This document shows, one piece after another, positions 8,273-17,843 of a DNA stretch of 64,000 nucleotides. The notes under the pieces are model-generated. The model was not told the DNA's origin and ran no database searches. It worked only from the letters and a program-made list of their open reading frames with translations. The position numbers and the translations under genes were made by a program. The stretch spans positions 1,319,001 through 1,383,000 of the forward strand of contig OX044354.1 in assembly GCA_943846615.1 (NCBI GenBank), given 5' to 3'. This DNA comes from an uncultured Amylibacter sp. (lineage in GTDB: Bacteria > Pseudomonadota > Alphaproteobacteria > Rhodobacterales > Rhodobacteraceae). Position 1 is the stretch's first letter. Every line of letters begins with the position of its first letter.

Positions 8273-9580
8273 TTATTCGCGAAACGCGCGGTTGAAATAA
8301 TCAGTGAAGGGTTTCAGCAGGTAATTTAGCGGCGTACGTTCACCCGTTTTTATAAACGCCTCGACCGGCATGCCCGGCAATAATTCCACGTCTCCGAGGC
8401 GGTCGATTTCGCCCGCATTTGGAACCAGTTCGGCAGTATAGAATTGTTCGCCTGTTACCTCGTCTGTGAAGACGTCTGCGGACACTTTGGATACGGCACC
8501 GAAAATTTCGGGGGTCGTGCGTTGATCGAAGGTGGAGAAGCGCAGGCTGGCGGCTTGGCCGATTGTGACCTGATCGATGTGGACGGTTTCGATGCGTGCC
8601 TGGACGACCAGCGGATGATCCTGAGGGATAATGTACAAAATTGGGTCTGCGGGGCGGACAACGGAGCGCACCGCATGCACCTGCATTGAGTAAACGATGC
8701 CCGAAACGGGGGCGCGGACGTCCAGACGTTTTAGGGTTTCCTTGGCGACCAGAAGGCGTTCGAGAAGTTCGATTTCATTGGTTTCGATGTCTTGGATTTC
8801 GGTTTGCGCCTGTTCACGGCGTTCGGCGGCCATGCGTAGGGATTCGAGTTCGGTTTCAATGATCTGAGCTTTGGAAGCGGCGATCGATGCAGTGATTTCG
8901 CCGCGTTCACCCAACAGGCTGGCCTCTTCACGTTGCAGGGCCAGAACGCGGCTAGCTTGGGCCAAGCCCTTGGCCAAGAGACCCTCTTGGTCTTTGCGTT
9001 CTTGGGCGATGAGTTCGATTTGTCGATCCAGTGATTTTACCTGTTCTTCGCGGCCTGTGATTTGCAGTTTGATTTGCGATTGACGCTCGCCCAGTTGTTC
9101 CGTGGTACGGGTGAATGTTTCCAATCTGGCGTTAAACAGGCTGGTTTGATTGGCGAGGATATTACGTAATTTTTCATCTGTTTTGGCGCGCACTTCAAAT
9201 GCTTCATCGAAGGTGAGTTCGGTTGTACCATCGCGTTCGGCGCGCAAACGCGCCTTGCGTCCTGCGTATTCGGAGAGTTGGCCGTCGAGAACGGATTCTT
9301 GGGATTTTAAGAAGTTATCATCGAAGCGTAAAACGATATCACCTGCGGTAACCCGCGCGCCGTCGCGGGCGAGGATTTCGCCGACGACACCGCCGTCGGG
9401 GTGTTGGACGACTTGGCGTAGGCTCTCTACCTGAATAGTGCCGGATGCGACGATTGCGCCTGCGATGCGTGTCATGCTGCCCCACACAACGATGCCCAGA
9501 AACAGTACGGTCAGTGCGAAAATGCCAGCGATCATCGGTGTGCGGGCAGAATATTTTTTCATGTCGTTCTGTGTGTTCAT
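8273..9580 (-). CDS. HlyD family type I secretion periplasmic adaptor
   Basis: A 435-residue membrane fusion protein that links the inner-membrane ABC exporter to an outer-membrane TolC channel. It has one N-terminal membrane segment (about 15-36), a lipoyl half-motif ('GGVVGEILARDGARVTAGDIV'), a long alpha-helical coiled coil (about 90-270), the second lipoyl half ('RAPVSGIVYSMQVH') and a C-terminal beta-barrel. Length and layout fit the PrtE/HlyD group. Its ATG overlaps the stop of the ABC gene by four bases. No TolC gene is in the window. Confidence 0.93.
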   Translation of the reverse strand: MNTQNDMKKYSARTPMIAGIFALTVLFLGIVVWGSMTRIAGAIVASGTIQVESLRQVVQHPDGGVVGEILARDGARVTAGDIVLRFDDNFLKSQESVLDGQLSEYAGRKARLRAERDGTTELTFDEAFEVRAKTDEKLRNILANQTSLFNARLETFTRTTEQLGERQSQIKLQITGREEQVKSLDRQIELIAQERKDQEGLLAKGLAQASRVLALQREEASLLGERGEITASIAASKAQIIETELESLRMAAERREQAQTEIQDIETNEIELLERLLVAKETLKRLDVRAPVSGIVYSMQVHAVRSVVRPADPILYIIPQDHPLVVQARIETVHIDQVTIGQAASLRFSTFDQRTTPEIFGAVSKVSADVFTDEVTGEQFYTAELVPNAGEIDRLGDVELLPGMPVEAFIKTGERTPLNYLLKPFTDYFNRAFRE

Positions 9581-11346
9581 TTTTGCTTTCCAAGCGTGTA
9601 GCTGGCCTGAACGCCGCCTGTTTTTGGCATGCTAGATTTGATTTCTGATGCGTTTTTGACGACCTTGGACAGGACATCATCGCGGGGGCCAAACATTTTT
9701 GGAATGCCGTCTTCCATGACCAACAAGGTATCGCAGGCCTGAATGGCAGACGGGCGGTGTGCCATGATAATGACCGATTTCTCTTCGGACTTCATTTGGG
9801 TGATTGCCGCATTCAGGGCAGCGGATCCGATTGAATCCAACGCTGAATTGGGTTCATCCAAGACCAACAGAATTGGATCGCCGTATAGCGCGCGCGCCAA
9901 TCCGATACGTTGGCGTTGACCGCCAGACAAGCCGCCACCGCGCGGAGATACGAGTGTGTTATAACCATCGGGTTGTTCCAAGATCAGTTCATGCGCGCCC
10001 GCACGTTTGGCGGCGTTTACGACCATTTCGTGATCTGGATTTTGTGACATACGGGCAATGTTTTCTGCGATTGTAGCGGGAAACATCGATACGTTTTGCG
10101 GCAGGTATCCGATGTATTTTCCCAATGTATCTGGATCATATTGATCCAATGTTGCACCACCCAAACGCAACGTGCCGCCAACAATCGGCCAATAACCAGA
10201 AATGACCCGTGCAAGGGATGATTTACCGCTGGCGGATTGCCCAATTACACCCATTGCAGTGCCTGGTTCGACCTGAAATGTAACACCACGAATACAGGGC
10301 GTGGTTCCACCCGGCGGTATTGCAGATAGGTTTTTCGCAACCAATTTTGCTGCTGGTTTTGGCAATTCTACTTGTTTGTTTTCGGCGGGCGAGCGTTCCA
10401 AAAGTTCGCTAAGCGAGTGCCATGCACCAAAGGCATGTTGGATGTGGGGCCATTGCGCCACGGCCTGTTCCACTGGGGCCAGTGCACGGCCCAGCATGAT
10501 GGATGCGGCGATCATTGCACCTGGGGATAATTCGCCCTGTAAAACCAGATAAGCACCAAGGCCAAGCATGGCGGACTGAAGAAATAAGCGGAAAGATTTG
10601 GTGAAGGCGGAAAACATGCCCGTTTGATCGCTGGCGGCGATATCGTGTTGTAGAGCTGTGTCGCTCTGCTCTTTCCAGCGCGACAGGACGTCATGGCGCA
10701 TACCGAGGCCTTCTACCGCCTCACTCTCGTCACGGATGGCGCCTGCCATTTGATTTGCCTGTGCCAGTTTGTGTTGGGCGTTGATTGTGTTGCGCCGCGT
10801 CATCCATTGGTTGATTAGTGATAGAATAATCAGGGAGATGCCGCCGACCAATCCCAATGTGCCAAGGTAAGGGTGGAAGATGAAAATTGCGGCGGCGAAA
10901 ATAGGCGTCCATGGCATGTCAAAGAAGCTGAACAATGCACTGGAGGAAAATACCTTTTGTAAAGTCGCGAGATCGCCGACGCCGCTGATCGATTTTGAAC
11001 CGAAATGGGGTTGTTTGGCGGTGTCGAGAACCGCGAAGAATACGCGTTGGCTGAGCAGTGAATGAATGCGTGCGCCGATGCGTGCCATCACACGGCCCCG
11101 TGCCCAATCCAAGAAACCCATCATAGCGTAAAGTAAAAGAACCAAAACGGTTAGCGCCGTTAGCGTTTCAACAGAGCGGCTGGAAAGCACACGGTCATAG
11201 ACCTGAAGCATGTACAGTGGGCCTGTGAGCATCAACAGGTTTACGAAGATCGAAAAGATGAAAACGGCCACCAATAATGTGGTGCTTTGCTTGCGCGCTT
11301 TGCGTAATTCGGCGCGGCCCTTGGGGTAGACGTTTTTTGCTTGCAT
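9577..11346 (-). CDS. Type I secretion ABC permease/ATPase, PrtD-like
   Basis: A 589-residue fused exporter that powers secretion of unfolded substrates with a C-terminal signal, typically RTX proteins. It has about six membrane helices (residues 22-300), then an ATPase domain with Walker A GQSASGKSS, signature LSGGQRQR and Walker B LLVLDEPNSALD; 'DEPN' is typical of the PrtD/AprD/HasD branch. There is no N-terminal C39-like domain, so bacteriocin export is unlikely. No RTX gene is adjacent; the only RTX protein in the window is about 50 kb away at 61-62 kb, so the cognate substrate is uncertain. Confidence 0.93.
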   Translation of the reverse strand: MQAKNVYPKGRAELRKARKQSTTLLVAVFIFSIFVNLLMLTGPLYMLQVYDRVLSSRSVETLTALTVLVLLLYAMMGFLDWARGRVMARIGARIHSLLSQRVFFAVLDTAKQPHFGSKSISGVGDLATLQKVFSSSALFSFFDMPWTPIFAAAIFIFHPYLGTLGLVGGISLIILSLINQWMTRRNTINAQHKLAQANQMAGAIRDESEAVEGLGMRHDVLSRWKEQSDTALQHDIAASDQTGMFSAFTKSFRLFLQSAMLGLGAYLVLQGELSPGAMIAASIMLGRALAPVEQAVAQWPHIQHAFGAWHSLSELLERSPAENKQVELPKPAAKLVAKNLSAIPPGGTTPCIRGVTFQVEPGTAMGVIGQSASGKSSLARVISGYWPIVGGTLRLGGATLDQYDPDTLGKYIGYLPQNVSMFPATIAENIARMSQNPDHEMVVNAAKRAGAHELILEQPDGYNTLVSPRGGGLSGGQRQRIGLARALYGDPILLVLDEPNSALDSIGSAALNAAITQMKSEEKSVIIMAHRPSAIQACDTLLVMEDGIPKMFGPRDDVLSKVVKNASEIKSSMPKTGGVQASYTLGKQK

Positions 11347-11545
11347 AAAAATCTCGATTCTTGGGGGTGAACCCTAACATATCAGCCCTTTTGACACGTT
11401 AATGCGTTATCAAACAACGCAAAATTGTAACGCGTGGTTCACTGTGGCCTTTTTTCCGCTTAAAAAATCCTTTGTTTGGGGTAATCTGGACTTCGTATTC
11501 GAAATCACATAAATCGGGCTCACCTCCCTATTCGGACTTATTATT

Positions 11546-12289
11546 ATGTCAAAACATTTATTTCGCCGTATGGCTGTTCCATTTTTCGCGCTGTGTGCAT
11601 TGCAACTGAGCGCTTGTGCAAAACCGACGGGGGATGCGTATCACGATCCCGCCGAGAAGTTTAATCGCAAGACGCATGAGTTAAATAAAAAACTGGATAA
11701 GGCGTTGTTGCGCCCCGCTGGTAACGCCTATGGGGCGTTGATTGGCCCTGTTGATGACGAGATTATCAATAATTTCGCATCCAACATGTCCGAACCATCA
11801 ACGATTGTGAACCAGATTTTGCAAGGGCGTTTGTTACGTGCCACGAAATCCACAATTCGGTTTGCGGTAAATTCAACCATTGGCATAGGTGGGATTACAA
11901 ACCCATCTGCAGATTTTGGCATGGAGCGCGATGAATCCGATTTTGGTGAAACATTGCATGTCTGGGGCGTTGGCGAAGGGGCATATGTTGAGCTGCCGTT
12001 TTACGGCGGATCGACCGCCCGCGATACGGTCGGTATTATCGTCGATTTCGCAACGGATCCCATGGATCATATTCTTCCGTCTAAATATAAGCCACATACA
12101 ACAGCAGTGAAATTGATCGAATTGGCGGGAGATCGCGACGAATATGGCGATGTCATCGATGGGGTTTTATATGAAACCGAAGATAGCTATGCTTCGCAGA
12201 GACTTTATTATTTACAAAATCGCCGTTTCCAATTGAGTGGTGGCGAAATTTCAGATGCAGATTTGGAGAACCCATACGATGTTGAATAG
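11546..12289 (+). CDS. mlaA: MlaA (VacJ) family phospholipid-transport lipoprotein
   Basis: A 247-residue outer-membrane lipoprotein of the Mla system, which removes misplaced phospholipids from the outer leaflet. The signal peptide ends in a lipobox (LQLSAC, cysteine near residue 24). The body carries the family's 'DPAEKFNRKTHELNKKLD' and 'NSTIGIGGITNPSADFG' motifs and the 'WGVGEGAYVELPFYG' stretch. It is followed in frame overlap by mlaC. The inner-membrane MlaFEDB genes are not in the window, which is usual for alphaproteobacteria where mlaA-mlaC stand apart. Confidence 0.93.
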   Translation: MSKHLFRRMAVPFFALCALQLSACAKPTGDAYHDPAEKFNRKTHELNKKLDKALLRPAGNAYGALIGPVDDEIINNFASNMSEPSTIVNQILQGRLLRATKSTIRFAVNSTIGIGGITNPSADFGMERDESDFGETLHVWGVGEGAYVELPFYGGSTARDTVGIIVDFATDPMDHILPSKYKPHTTAVKLIELAGDRDEYGDVIDGVLYETEDSYASQRLYYLQNRRFQLSGGEISDADLENPYDVE

Positions 12290-12887
12290 TCAATTATTTA
12301 CCCGCCGCACCACATTATTGGGCATGACCAGCGCATTGGCGATGGCACCGAGCATTCCCGCAATGGCGTTGACCAAATCCGAAGCAGAGGCGTTGATTAA
12401 CAAGCTGACAGCCGAGGTGATGGCGACGATCAATGCCGGCAAGTCTAAATCCGCGATGTTCAAAGATTTCGAGGGCATTTTTGGGCGCTATGCCGATGTG
12501 CCGTTGATCGCACAAAAGGCGCTGGGCACCACATGGCGCACAGCTAGCGCATCGCAGCGCAGCGCATATGTAAAAGCGTTTCGTGGATATATGGCGCGGT
12601 TTTACGGCAAGCGTTTTGAGGAATTCATTGGTTCCGAAATCACAGTGAAAAAATCGCGTAAAACATCGGGCGGTTATTTGGTGGATACCAATATCAAATT
12701 GCGTGGATCAGCAGCGTTTAAGGCCCAGTGGCATGTGATTGATGCGCGCGGCAAAACGTTGATGTACAACCTGTTCCTTGAAGGTGTCAGCGTATTATCA
12801 GACGTGCGAGTTCAGATCGGTTCGATGTTGGACAAACGCGGTGGTTCGATTGATAAACTGACGGCGCATTTACGCACCGCCGGTTAA
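12279..12887 (+). CDS. mlaC: MlaC/Ttg2D family periplasmic phospholipid-binding protein
   Basis: About 202 residues. It begins with a twin-arginine-like signal (FTRRTTLLGM ... PAMA) and continues into an MlaC fold: 'LTAEVMATINAGKSKSAMFKDF' and 'TWRTASASQRSAYVKAFRGYMARFYGKRFEEF'. It should ferry phospholipids between MlaA and the inner-membrane complex. A longer frame begins at 12237, but the ATG at 12279 immediately precedes the signal peptide and overlaps the end of mlaA by 11 bases, implying coupling. Its 3' end overlaps the convergent PBP1A gene by four bases. Confidence 0.9.
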   Translation: MLNSQLFTRRTTLLGMTSALAMAPSIPAMALTKSEAEALINKLTAEVMATINAGKSKSAMFKDFEGIFGRYADVPLIAQKALGTTWRTASASQRSAYVKAFRGYMARFYGKRFEEFIGSEITVKKSRKTSGGYLVDTNIKLRGSAAFKAQWHVIDARGKTLMYNLFLEGVSVLSDVRVQIGSMLDKRGGSIDKLTAHLRTAG

Positions 12888-15073
12888 TTCTTCTTACCGA
12901 ACAGCTTTTTGAACAGATTACCAATTTCGCTTTTGGCTTCTTTGGTGTCTTTCTTAAATTCATTGCCTAATTGTTCTAACTCGTTTTCGAGGGATTTAAA
13001 CGCATCTTCGATTGCGTTTGAATCTGTGGCGCCTTGTGTTTCGTTGTGGCGCGTTAATGGTTGTGGAATCTCCATTGCCAAGGGTGTCAGAGGTAAACCA
13101 TCGTGTACGCGTACCATTGTTTCGCGCCATATCTCTGCTGGTAGTCCGCCACCTGTGACGCCTGTTAGTTTGCGGTTGTCGTCGTAACCCATCCAAACAC
13201 CAGCCACGTAATCGGCAGTAAAGCCGATGAACCATGCATCGCGCGCGCCCTGTGTGGTGCCTGTTTTACCCGCCGCTTGGCGTTCACCCAGGTCGGCGCG
13301 ACCGCCTGTGCCCTGTTTGACCACCTGATGCATCATATAGGTCAGTTGGTTGGCGGCCTGTTCGTTGATAACGCGTAATCCTTGGCCGTCCTCGTGGGTC
13401 AGCAATGGCTCTTTGTCGCCCTGCATTGTTAGAGCTTGTAATGCGTAAGGCCGTGCGGAGACGCCGCCGTTTAGGATGCCCGCATATGCACCCGTCATTT
13501 CCAGCAATGTGCTTTCACCTGCGCCCAACGCCATGGCGGGAACCAATGGGATTTCTGTGGTGATGCCCAGATCGGCTGCCAATGCGCGCACACGTTCGCG
13601 GCCTGTTTCTTCGCTGATCTTTACCGCTACTGTGTTGATTGATTTAGCCAAGGCGTAGGTGAGTGTGACGTCGCCCTCGAACCTGCGTGTATAGTTTTTC
13701 GGTTCCCACGGGCCGCTAGGCGTTTTGATGCTGACGGGTTCGTCGGCAACGATGCTGTCGTAACGAAAGCCGGATTCCAGAGCGGCGGCGTAAACGAAGG
13801 GTTTGAATGCAGAGCCTGTTTGACGCAGCGCCTGTGTGGCGCGGTTGAATGATCCGGCCAATCCTGTTTTGCGCCCGCCAACCATTGCGCGTACGGCGCC
13901 GTCACGTGACATGACAACAATTGCGCCTTGGGCTTTGGATCCTGCCTTTAGTTTTTGAAATACGGTATCTAATGCCTGTTCGGCGGCGGTTTGGATGCGT
14001 TTATCGAATGTGGTTTGGATGATTACATCGGCGTTCGCGTCTTTGATAATGAATTCTGGGGCGGCGCCCATCACCCAATCGGCGAATGCGCCGCCTGCCT
14101 TATCTGCGGCGACCTGTGATAATTGTGCGGGTTGATCGCGTGCGATTGCGGCTTCTGTTTGGGACAGGTAACCTTGATCCTCCATCAGGCCGACGATTAG
14201 GTTGGCGCGGGTTTGGGCGCGATCAAGATTGCGGATTGGGTTGGCGGCAGAGGGTGCCTTTAGCAACCCCGCCAACATTGCGGCCTGTGCGGGGTTCACA
14301 TCACGGGCGGATTTACCAAAGTAGCGTTGGCTGGCGGCCTCAAACCCAAAAGCGCCTGAACCAAGGAAGGCGCGGTTTAGGTAGATCGTCAGAACTTCGT
14401 CTTTGGAATATTTTAGGGTCATGGCCATTGCCATGGGCACCTCTTTGATTTTGCGTTCCAGTGAACCCAGATCCTTGAAGTAGATATCCTTGGCCAATTG
14501 TTGGGTGATTGTGGAACCACCGTTGCCTTGCCATGGTTTACGCCCTGCACGCATATTGATGCGTATCGCACTGGCGATACCGCGCGGGCTGATGCCCCAG
14601 TGGCCGTAGAAACGTTTATCCTCTGTTGCGATGATCGCATTTTTGAGATGAGGTGAAACGGTATCCGCCGTCACTTCGCCACCGAATTGATCCCCGCGCC
14701 ATGCAAATACATCACCTTTAGCGTCCAGCATTGTGACCGAGCCCTTTTGGCGGTCATCCATCAATTCGGAGACATGTGGCAGTTTGCCAAAGTCGATAAA
14801 GATCGCAGTTCCCAGTACCAGACAGCCGATGATCGCGACCGTGGAGAAGGCCAGCCAGATTATCCGAAAGAAGAAACGAAATATTGCCCTGAAGAAACGA
14901 ATGATTGGATTGCCGCTTTTGACCTTGGCGCGTTTTGCCTTACGCGGTGCCTTTTTGCGGGCGGGTTTTGGCGTGGCGGATTTCTTAACCTTCGGCTTCG
15001 CCTTGGGTTTTGGATCGGAAAAATTACGTTTCGGGGCGACCAGTGGTGCGCGCCCTTTAGGAGAATCTGCCAT
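12884..15073 (-). CDS. Class A penicillin-binding protein (PBP1A-like)
   Basis: A bifunctional peptidoglycan glycosyltransferase/transpeptidase of 729 residues. Residues 1-55 form a Lys/Pro/Ala-rich cytoplasmic tail followed by one membrane helix (about 62-90). The GT51 domain shows 'ATEDKRFYGHWG' and 'GGSTITQQLAKD'. The transpeptidase domain shows SxxK in 'TGSAFKPF', SxN in 'AKSINTVAV' and the KTG box in 'AAGKTGTTQGARDAWFIGFT'. The C-terminal 50 residues are charged and probably helical (Glu/Lys-rich, ending in LFKKLFGKKN). It is monocistronic, divergent from glnK. Confidence 0.92.
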   Translation of the reverse strand: MADSPKGRAPLVAPKRNFSDPKPKAKPKVKKSATPKPARKKAPRKAKRAKVKSGNPIIRFFRAIFRFFFRIIWLAFSTVAIIGCLVLGTAIFIDFGKLPHVSELMDDRQKGSVTMLDAKGDVFAWRGDQFGGEVTADTVSPHLKNAIIATEDKRFYGHWGISPRGIASAIRINMRAGRKPWQGNGGSTITQQLAKDIYFKDLGSLERKIKEVPMAMAMTLKYSKDEVLTIYLNRAFLGSGAFGFEAASQRYFGKSARDVNPAQAAMLAGLLKAPSAANPIRNLDRAQTRANLIVGLMEDQGYLSQTEAAIARDQPAQLSQVAADKAGGAFADWVMGAAPEFIIKDANADVIIQTTFDKRIQTAAEQALDTVFQKLKAGSKAQGAIVVMSRDGAVRAMVGGRKTGLAGSFNRATQALRQTGSAFKPFVYAAALESGFRYDSIVADEPVSIKTPSGPWEPKNYTRRFEGDVTLTYALAKSINTVAVKISEETGRERVRALAADLGITTEIPLVPAMALGAGESTLLEMTGAYAGILNGGVSARPYALQALTMQGDKEPLLTHEDGQGLRVINEQAANQLTYMMHQVVKQGTGGRADLGERQAAGKTGTTQGARDAWFIGFTADYVAGVWMGYDDNRKLTGVTGGGLPAEIWRETMVRVHDGLPLTPLAMEIPQPLTRHNETQGATDSNAIEDAFKSLENELEQLGNEFKKDTKEAKSEIGNLFKKLFGKKN

Positions 15074-15321
15074 ATGCCTGTCTGACCTTTGCGGTTCGTT
15101 GTGGATAAGATAGGCGCTCTGAACGCATTTGTGGAGTGGTGAATTTTATATTAATTGGTTTCTATATTGCCTATTTTGTAATCATTTACCTATGTCAGTA
15201 TAAATTTTAGGCATTTTGATAGATTCGTGCCAAAATTTTAGCGCTATTCATTGAGCAATCCATTGGTTTTCCATTCTTTGGCCCCAAGCGTCGGCCCAAT
15301 GCCGCGCCAAGAGAGGTCAAT

Positions 15322-15660
15322 ATGAAACTGATAATTGCAACGATCAAACCGTTCAAGCTGGAGGAAGTTCGCCAAGCGCTGAGCGATACCGGCGTTACGG
15401 GGATGATGGTAACTGAAATCAAAGGGTATGGCGCACAATCGGGTCACACTGAAATCTATCGCGGTGCTGAATACGCCGTGAATTTTGTGCCGAAAATTCG
15501 CCTGGATATGGTTGTGCAAGACGAGCAAGTCGATGCCGTTTTGGAAACAATCCATTCAACTGCCAAAACTGGCAAAATCGGGGACGGCAAAATTTTCGTC
15601 ACCAATGTGGAACAAGCCATGCGCGTGCGCACAGGCGAAACTGGCGTAGACGCTGTTTAA
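15322..15660 (+). CDS. glnK: P-II nitrogen regulatory protein (GlnK type)
   Basis: A 112-residue P-II signal protein that senses 2-oxoglutarate and ATP/ADP and gates the ammonium channel. Tyr51 in 'EIYRGAEYAVNF' is the uridylylation site on the T-loop, and 'TGKIGDGKIFV' is the B-loop nucleotide site. Its position 18 bases before amtB identifies it as the GlnK paralogue rather than GlnB. A strong GAGAGG ribosome site precedes the ATG. No clear sigma-54 promoter could be recognised in the upstream region 15074-15321. Confidence 0.95.
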   Translation: MKLIIATIKPFKLEEVRQALSDTGVTGMMVTEIKGYGAQSGHTEIYRGAEYAVNFVPKIRLDMVVQDEQVDAVLETIHSTAKTGKIGDGKIFVTNVEQAMRVRTGETGVDAV

Positions 15661-15678
15661 GCGCTGGAAGGAAAAACA

Positions 15679-16998
15679 ATGAAATTACGTACTTTATCAT
15701 TGGCAACTGTTGCGACAACAATCGCAAGCGGTGCCATGGCCCAAGAGGCCGCTGTTGCTGTGCCAACAGATTCTGTCTTTATTCTTAACTCGCTTCTATT
15801 TTTAATTGGTGGCTTCTTGGTTTTCTGGATGGCCGCTGGTTTTTCCATGTTGGAAGCAGGACTCGTTCGTTCAAAAAACGTGACAATGCAATTGACCAAA
15901 AACATGGGGCTGTTTGGGTTTGCTTGTATTGCTTACTACTTGATCGGTTACAATTTGATGTACCCGCTAGGCACCTGGGCCGTTGATGGCGTGTTGTCCG
16001 GCGTATGGGGCGTTGCAGTTATGGAAGCGGTTGGCGTTGCTGCCGCTGATGCAGATGACTATTCATATGCGGCAACTGGTTCCGACTTCTTCTTCCAACT
16101 AATGTTCTGTGCGGCGACCGCATCGATCGTTTCCGGTGCTTTGGCTGAACGTATCAAATTATGGCCTTTCTTGATCTTTACGATCGTTTTGACTGGTGTG
16201 ATTTACCCATTGCAAGCTTCTTGGAAATGGGGCGGTGGTTTCTTGGACGCTATGGGCTTCTTGGACTTCGCTGGTTCGACTGTTGTACACTCTGTTGGTG
16301 GTTGGGCTGCTTTAGCCGGCGCACTGATCTTGGGTCCACGTATCGGTAAATACACAAAAGACGGCCGTACAGTTCCATTCATGGCATCAAACCTGCCATT
16401 GGCAACACTGGGTACATTCATCCTGTGGATGGGTTGGTTCGGGTTTAACGGTGGTTCACAATTGGCGATGGGTTCTGTAGGCGACGTTGCTGACATTTCT
16501 CGTATCTTTGCGAACACAAACGCTGCGGCTGCGGCTGGTGCGATTGCTGCGCTGATCTTGACACAAGTGTTGTACAAGAAACCTGACCTTACAATGATCC
16601 TAAACGGTGCATTGGCTGGTCTGGTTGCGATTACAGCGGAACCTTTGACACCTACATTGGGTGCGGCGACGTTGATCGGTGCAATCGGTGGTGTGATCGT
16701 TGTCTTCGGTGTTCCATTCCTGGACAAGTTGAAAATCGATGATGTTGTTGGTGCGATCCCGGTACACTTGATGGCTGGTATCTGGGGTACAATCGCGGTT
16801 GTATTCACAAACGGCGACGCGTCATTGGGTACGCAGCTGTACTCTATCCTAGTTGTTGGTGTGTTTACCTTCGTTGTTTCTGGTGCGCTTTGGTTCATCT
16901 TGAAAATGACAATGGGTATCCGCGTATCTGAGGAAGACGAGATCACAGGCTTGGACAAATCCGAATTGGGTATGCCAGCGTATGATATCGTAAACTAA
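15679..16998 (+). CDS. amtB: Ammonium transporter AmtB
   Basis: A 439-residue Amt/MEP/Rh channel taking up ammonium across the inner membrane. There is a cleavable signal peptide (cut likely after SGAMA), then 11 helices. The pore twin histidines lie in 'STVVHSVGG' and 'IPVHLMAG', and the conserved 'GWFGFNGGS' is present. A loop rich in Ala/Asp ('AAADADDYSYA') lengthens the periplasmic part after helix 3. Codon use is biased to GGT, TCT, GTT and CTG/TTG unlike the neighbours, consistent with high expression. It is followed by a strong terminator. Confidence 0.96.
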   Translation: MKLRTLSLATVATTIASGAMAQEAAVAVPTDSVFILNSLLFLIGGFLVFWMAAGFSMLEAGLVRSKNVTMQLTKNMGLFGFACIAYYLIGYNLMYPLGTWAVDGVLSGVWGVAVMEAVGVAAADADDYSYAATGSDFFFQLMFCAATASIVSGALAERIKLWPFLIFTIVLTGVIYPLQASWKWGGGFLDAMGFLDFAGSTVVHSVGGWAALAGALILGPRIGKYTKDGRTVPFMASNLPLATLGTFILWMGWFGFNGGSQLAMGSVGDVADISRIFANTNAAAAAGAIAALILTQVLYKKPDLTMILNGALAGLVAITAEPLTPTLGAATLIGAIGGVIVVFGVPFLDKLKIDDVVGAIPVHLMAGIWGTIAVVFTNGDASLGTQLYSILVVGVFTFVVSGALWFILKMTMGIRVSEEDEITGLDKSELGMPAYDIVN

Positions 16999-17023
16999 GG
17001 TTCCCCCCCTTTTACCTTAGTTG

Positions 17024-17049
17024 AAAGCCAGCCTTCGGGCTGGCTTTTT
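17024..17049 (+). terminator. Rho-independent terminator of glnK-amtB
   Basis: A perfect 10-base-pair stem (17024-17033 with 17038-17047) around a TTCG tetraloop, followed by a short T run, 26 bases after the amtB stop. The UUCG loop makes it very stable. Confidence 0.92.
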
Positions 17050-17099
17050 ATTTGCAATGTGGGTGGTTTTGGATTTCAGTGGGCACAGGAGATTTAATC

Positions 17100-17843
17100 A
17101 TGACCAAAACCAACCTGCCCCATCTGGATCAACGCGTAGATTTAGCCGCCGCATTTCGTTGGACAGCGCGTTTGAATATGCACGAAGCCGTCGCAAATCA
17201 TTTTTCGTTGGCCATCAACGATGATGGCACACAGTTTTTGATGAACCCAAATCAAATGCATTTTTCGCGCATTAAGGCCAGCGATATGTTGTTGATCGAT
17301 GCCAATGATCCAGACACGTTAAGCGGCCCCAATGCCCCCGATCTTACCGCATGGGGATTGCACGGCGCGATCCACCGTCATTGCCCGCATGCGCGTTGCG
17401 CGATGCATGTGCATTCCATTCATGCAACCGTTCTAGCCTGTTTGGAGGATAGCGACCTGCCACCCATCGATCAGAATTCGGCGACGTTTTTTAATCGTTA
17501 TGTGATCGATAATCATTACGGTGGCTTAGCGTTCGAGGAAGAAGGTGAACGTTGTGCGGCGCAATTCCAAGATCCAAAGAAGACCGTGATGATTATGGGC
17601 AATCATGGCGTAATGGTTATTGGGGAAACTGTGGCGGAAACGTTTAATCGGATGTATTATTTTGAACGGGCCGCAGAAACATATATTCGCGCATTACAAA
17701 CGGGGCAGAAATTGCGCGTTTTGTCCGATGCCATTGCGGAAAAGACCGCGCAGGAATTAGAAGGTTATCCGGAGCAAGCGGATAAGCATCTGTCCGAGTT
17801 GAAAGCGATATTGGACAGCGAATTATCGGATTACGCAAGCTGA
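17100..17843 (+). CDS. Class II aldolase/adducin domain protein
   Basis: About 247 residues with the zinc-dependent class II aldolase/adducin fold. The metal ligands are in 'MHVHSIHATVLAC' (HxH), with a further His in 'MIMGNHGVMVIG'; 'NHFSLAI' near residue 38 is the usual substrate-phosphate region. In this subfamily the physiological substrate is generally unknown. The ATG at 17100 follows CAGGAGA; an earlier frame start at 17052 lies inside the amtB trailer and is rejected. The stop overlaps the next ATG by one base (TGATG). Confidence 0.88.
   Translation: MTKTNLPHLDQRVDLAAAFRWTARLNMHEAVANHFSLAINDDGTQFLMNPNQMHFSRIKASDMLLIDANDPDTLSGPNAPDLTAWGLHGAIHRHCPHARCAMHVHSIHATVLACLEDSDLPPIDQNSATFFNRYVIDNHYGGLAFEEEGERCAAQFQDPKKTVMIMGNHGVMVIGETVAETFNRMYYFERAAETYIRALQTGQKLRVLSDAIAEKTAQELEGYPEQADKHLSELKAILDSELSDYAS

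Noticed and set aside
15100..15108. Second perfect DnaA box match (TGTGGATAA) upstream of the PBP1A gene
   Set aside because: A lone 9-mer; about half a match is expected by chance in 64 kb, with no other origin features nearby.
15074..15321. Sigma-54/NtrC promoter for glnK-amtB
   Set aside because: Expected biologically, but no TGGC-N8-TTGC pair in the right orientation could be found by eye.
16203..16958. Open frame of 251 codons antisense to amtB
   Set aside because: Pro/Ile/Asn-rich composition with no family pattern, lying fully inside a clear amtB gene; caused by its codon bias.
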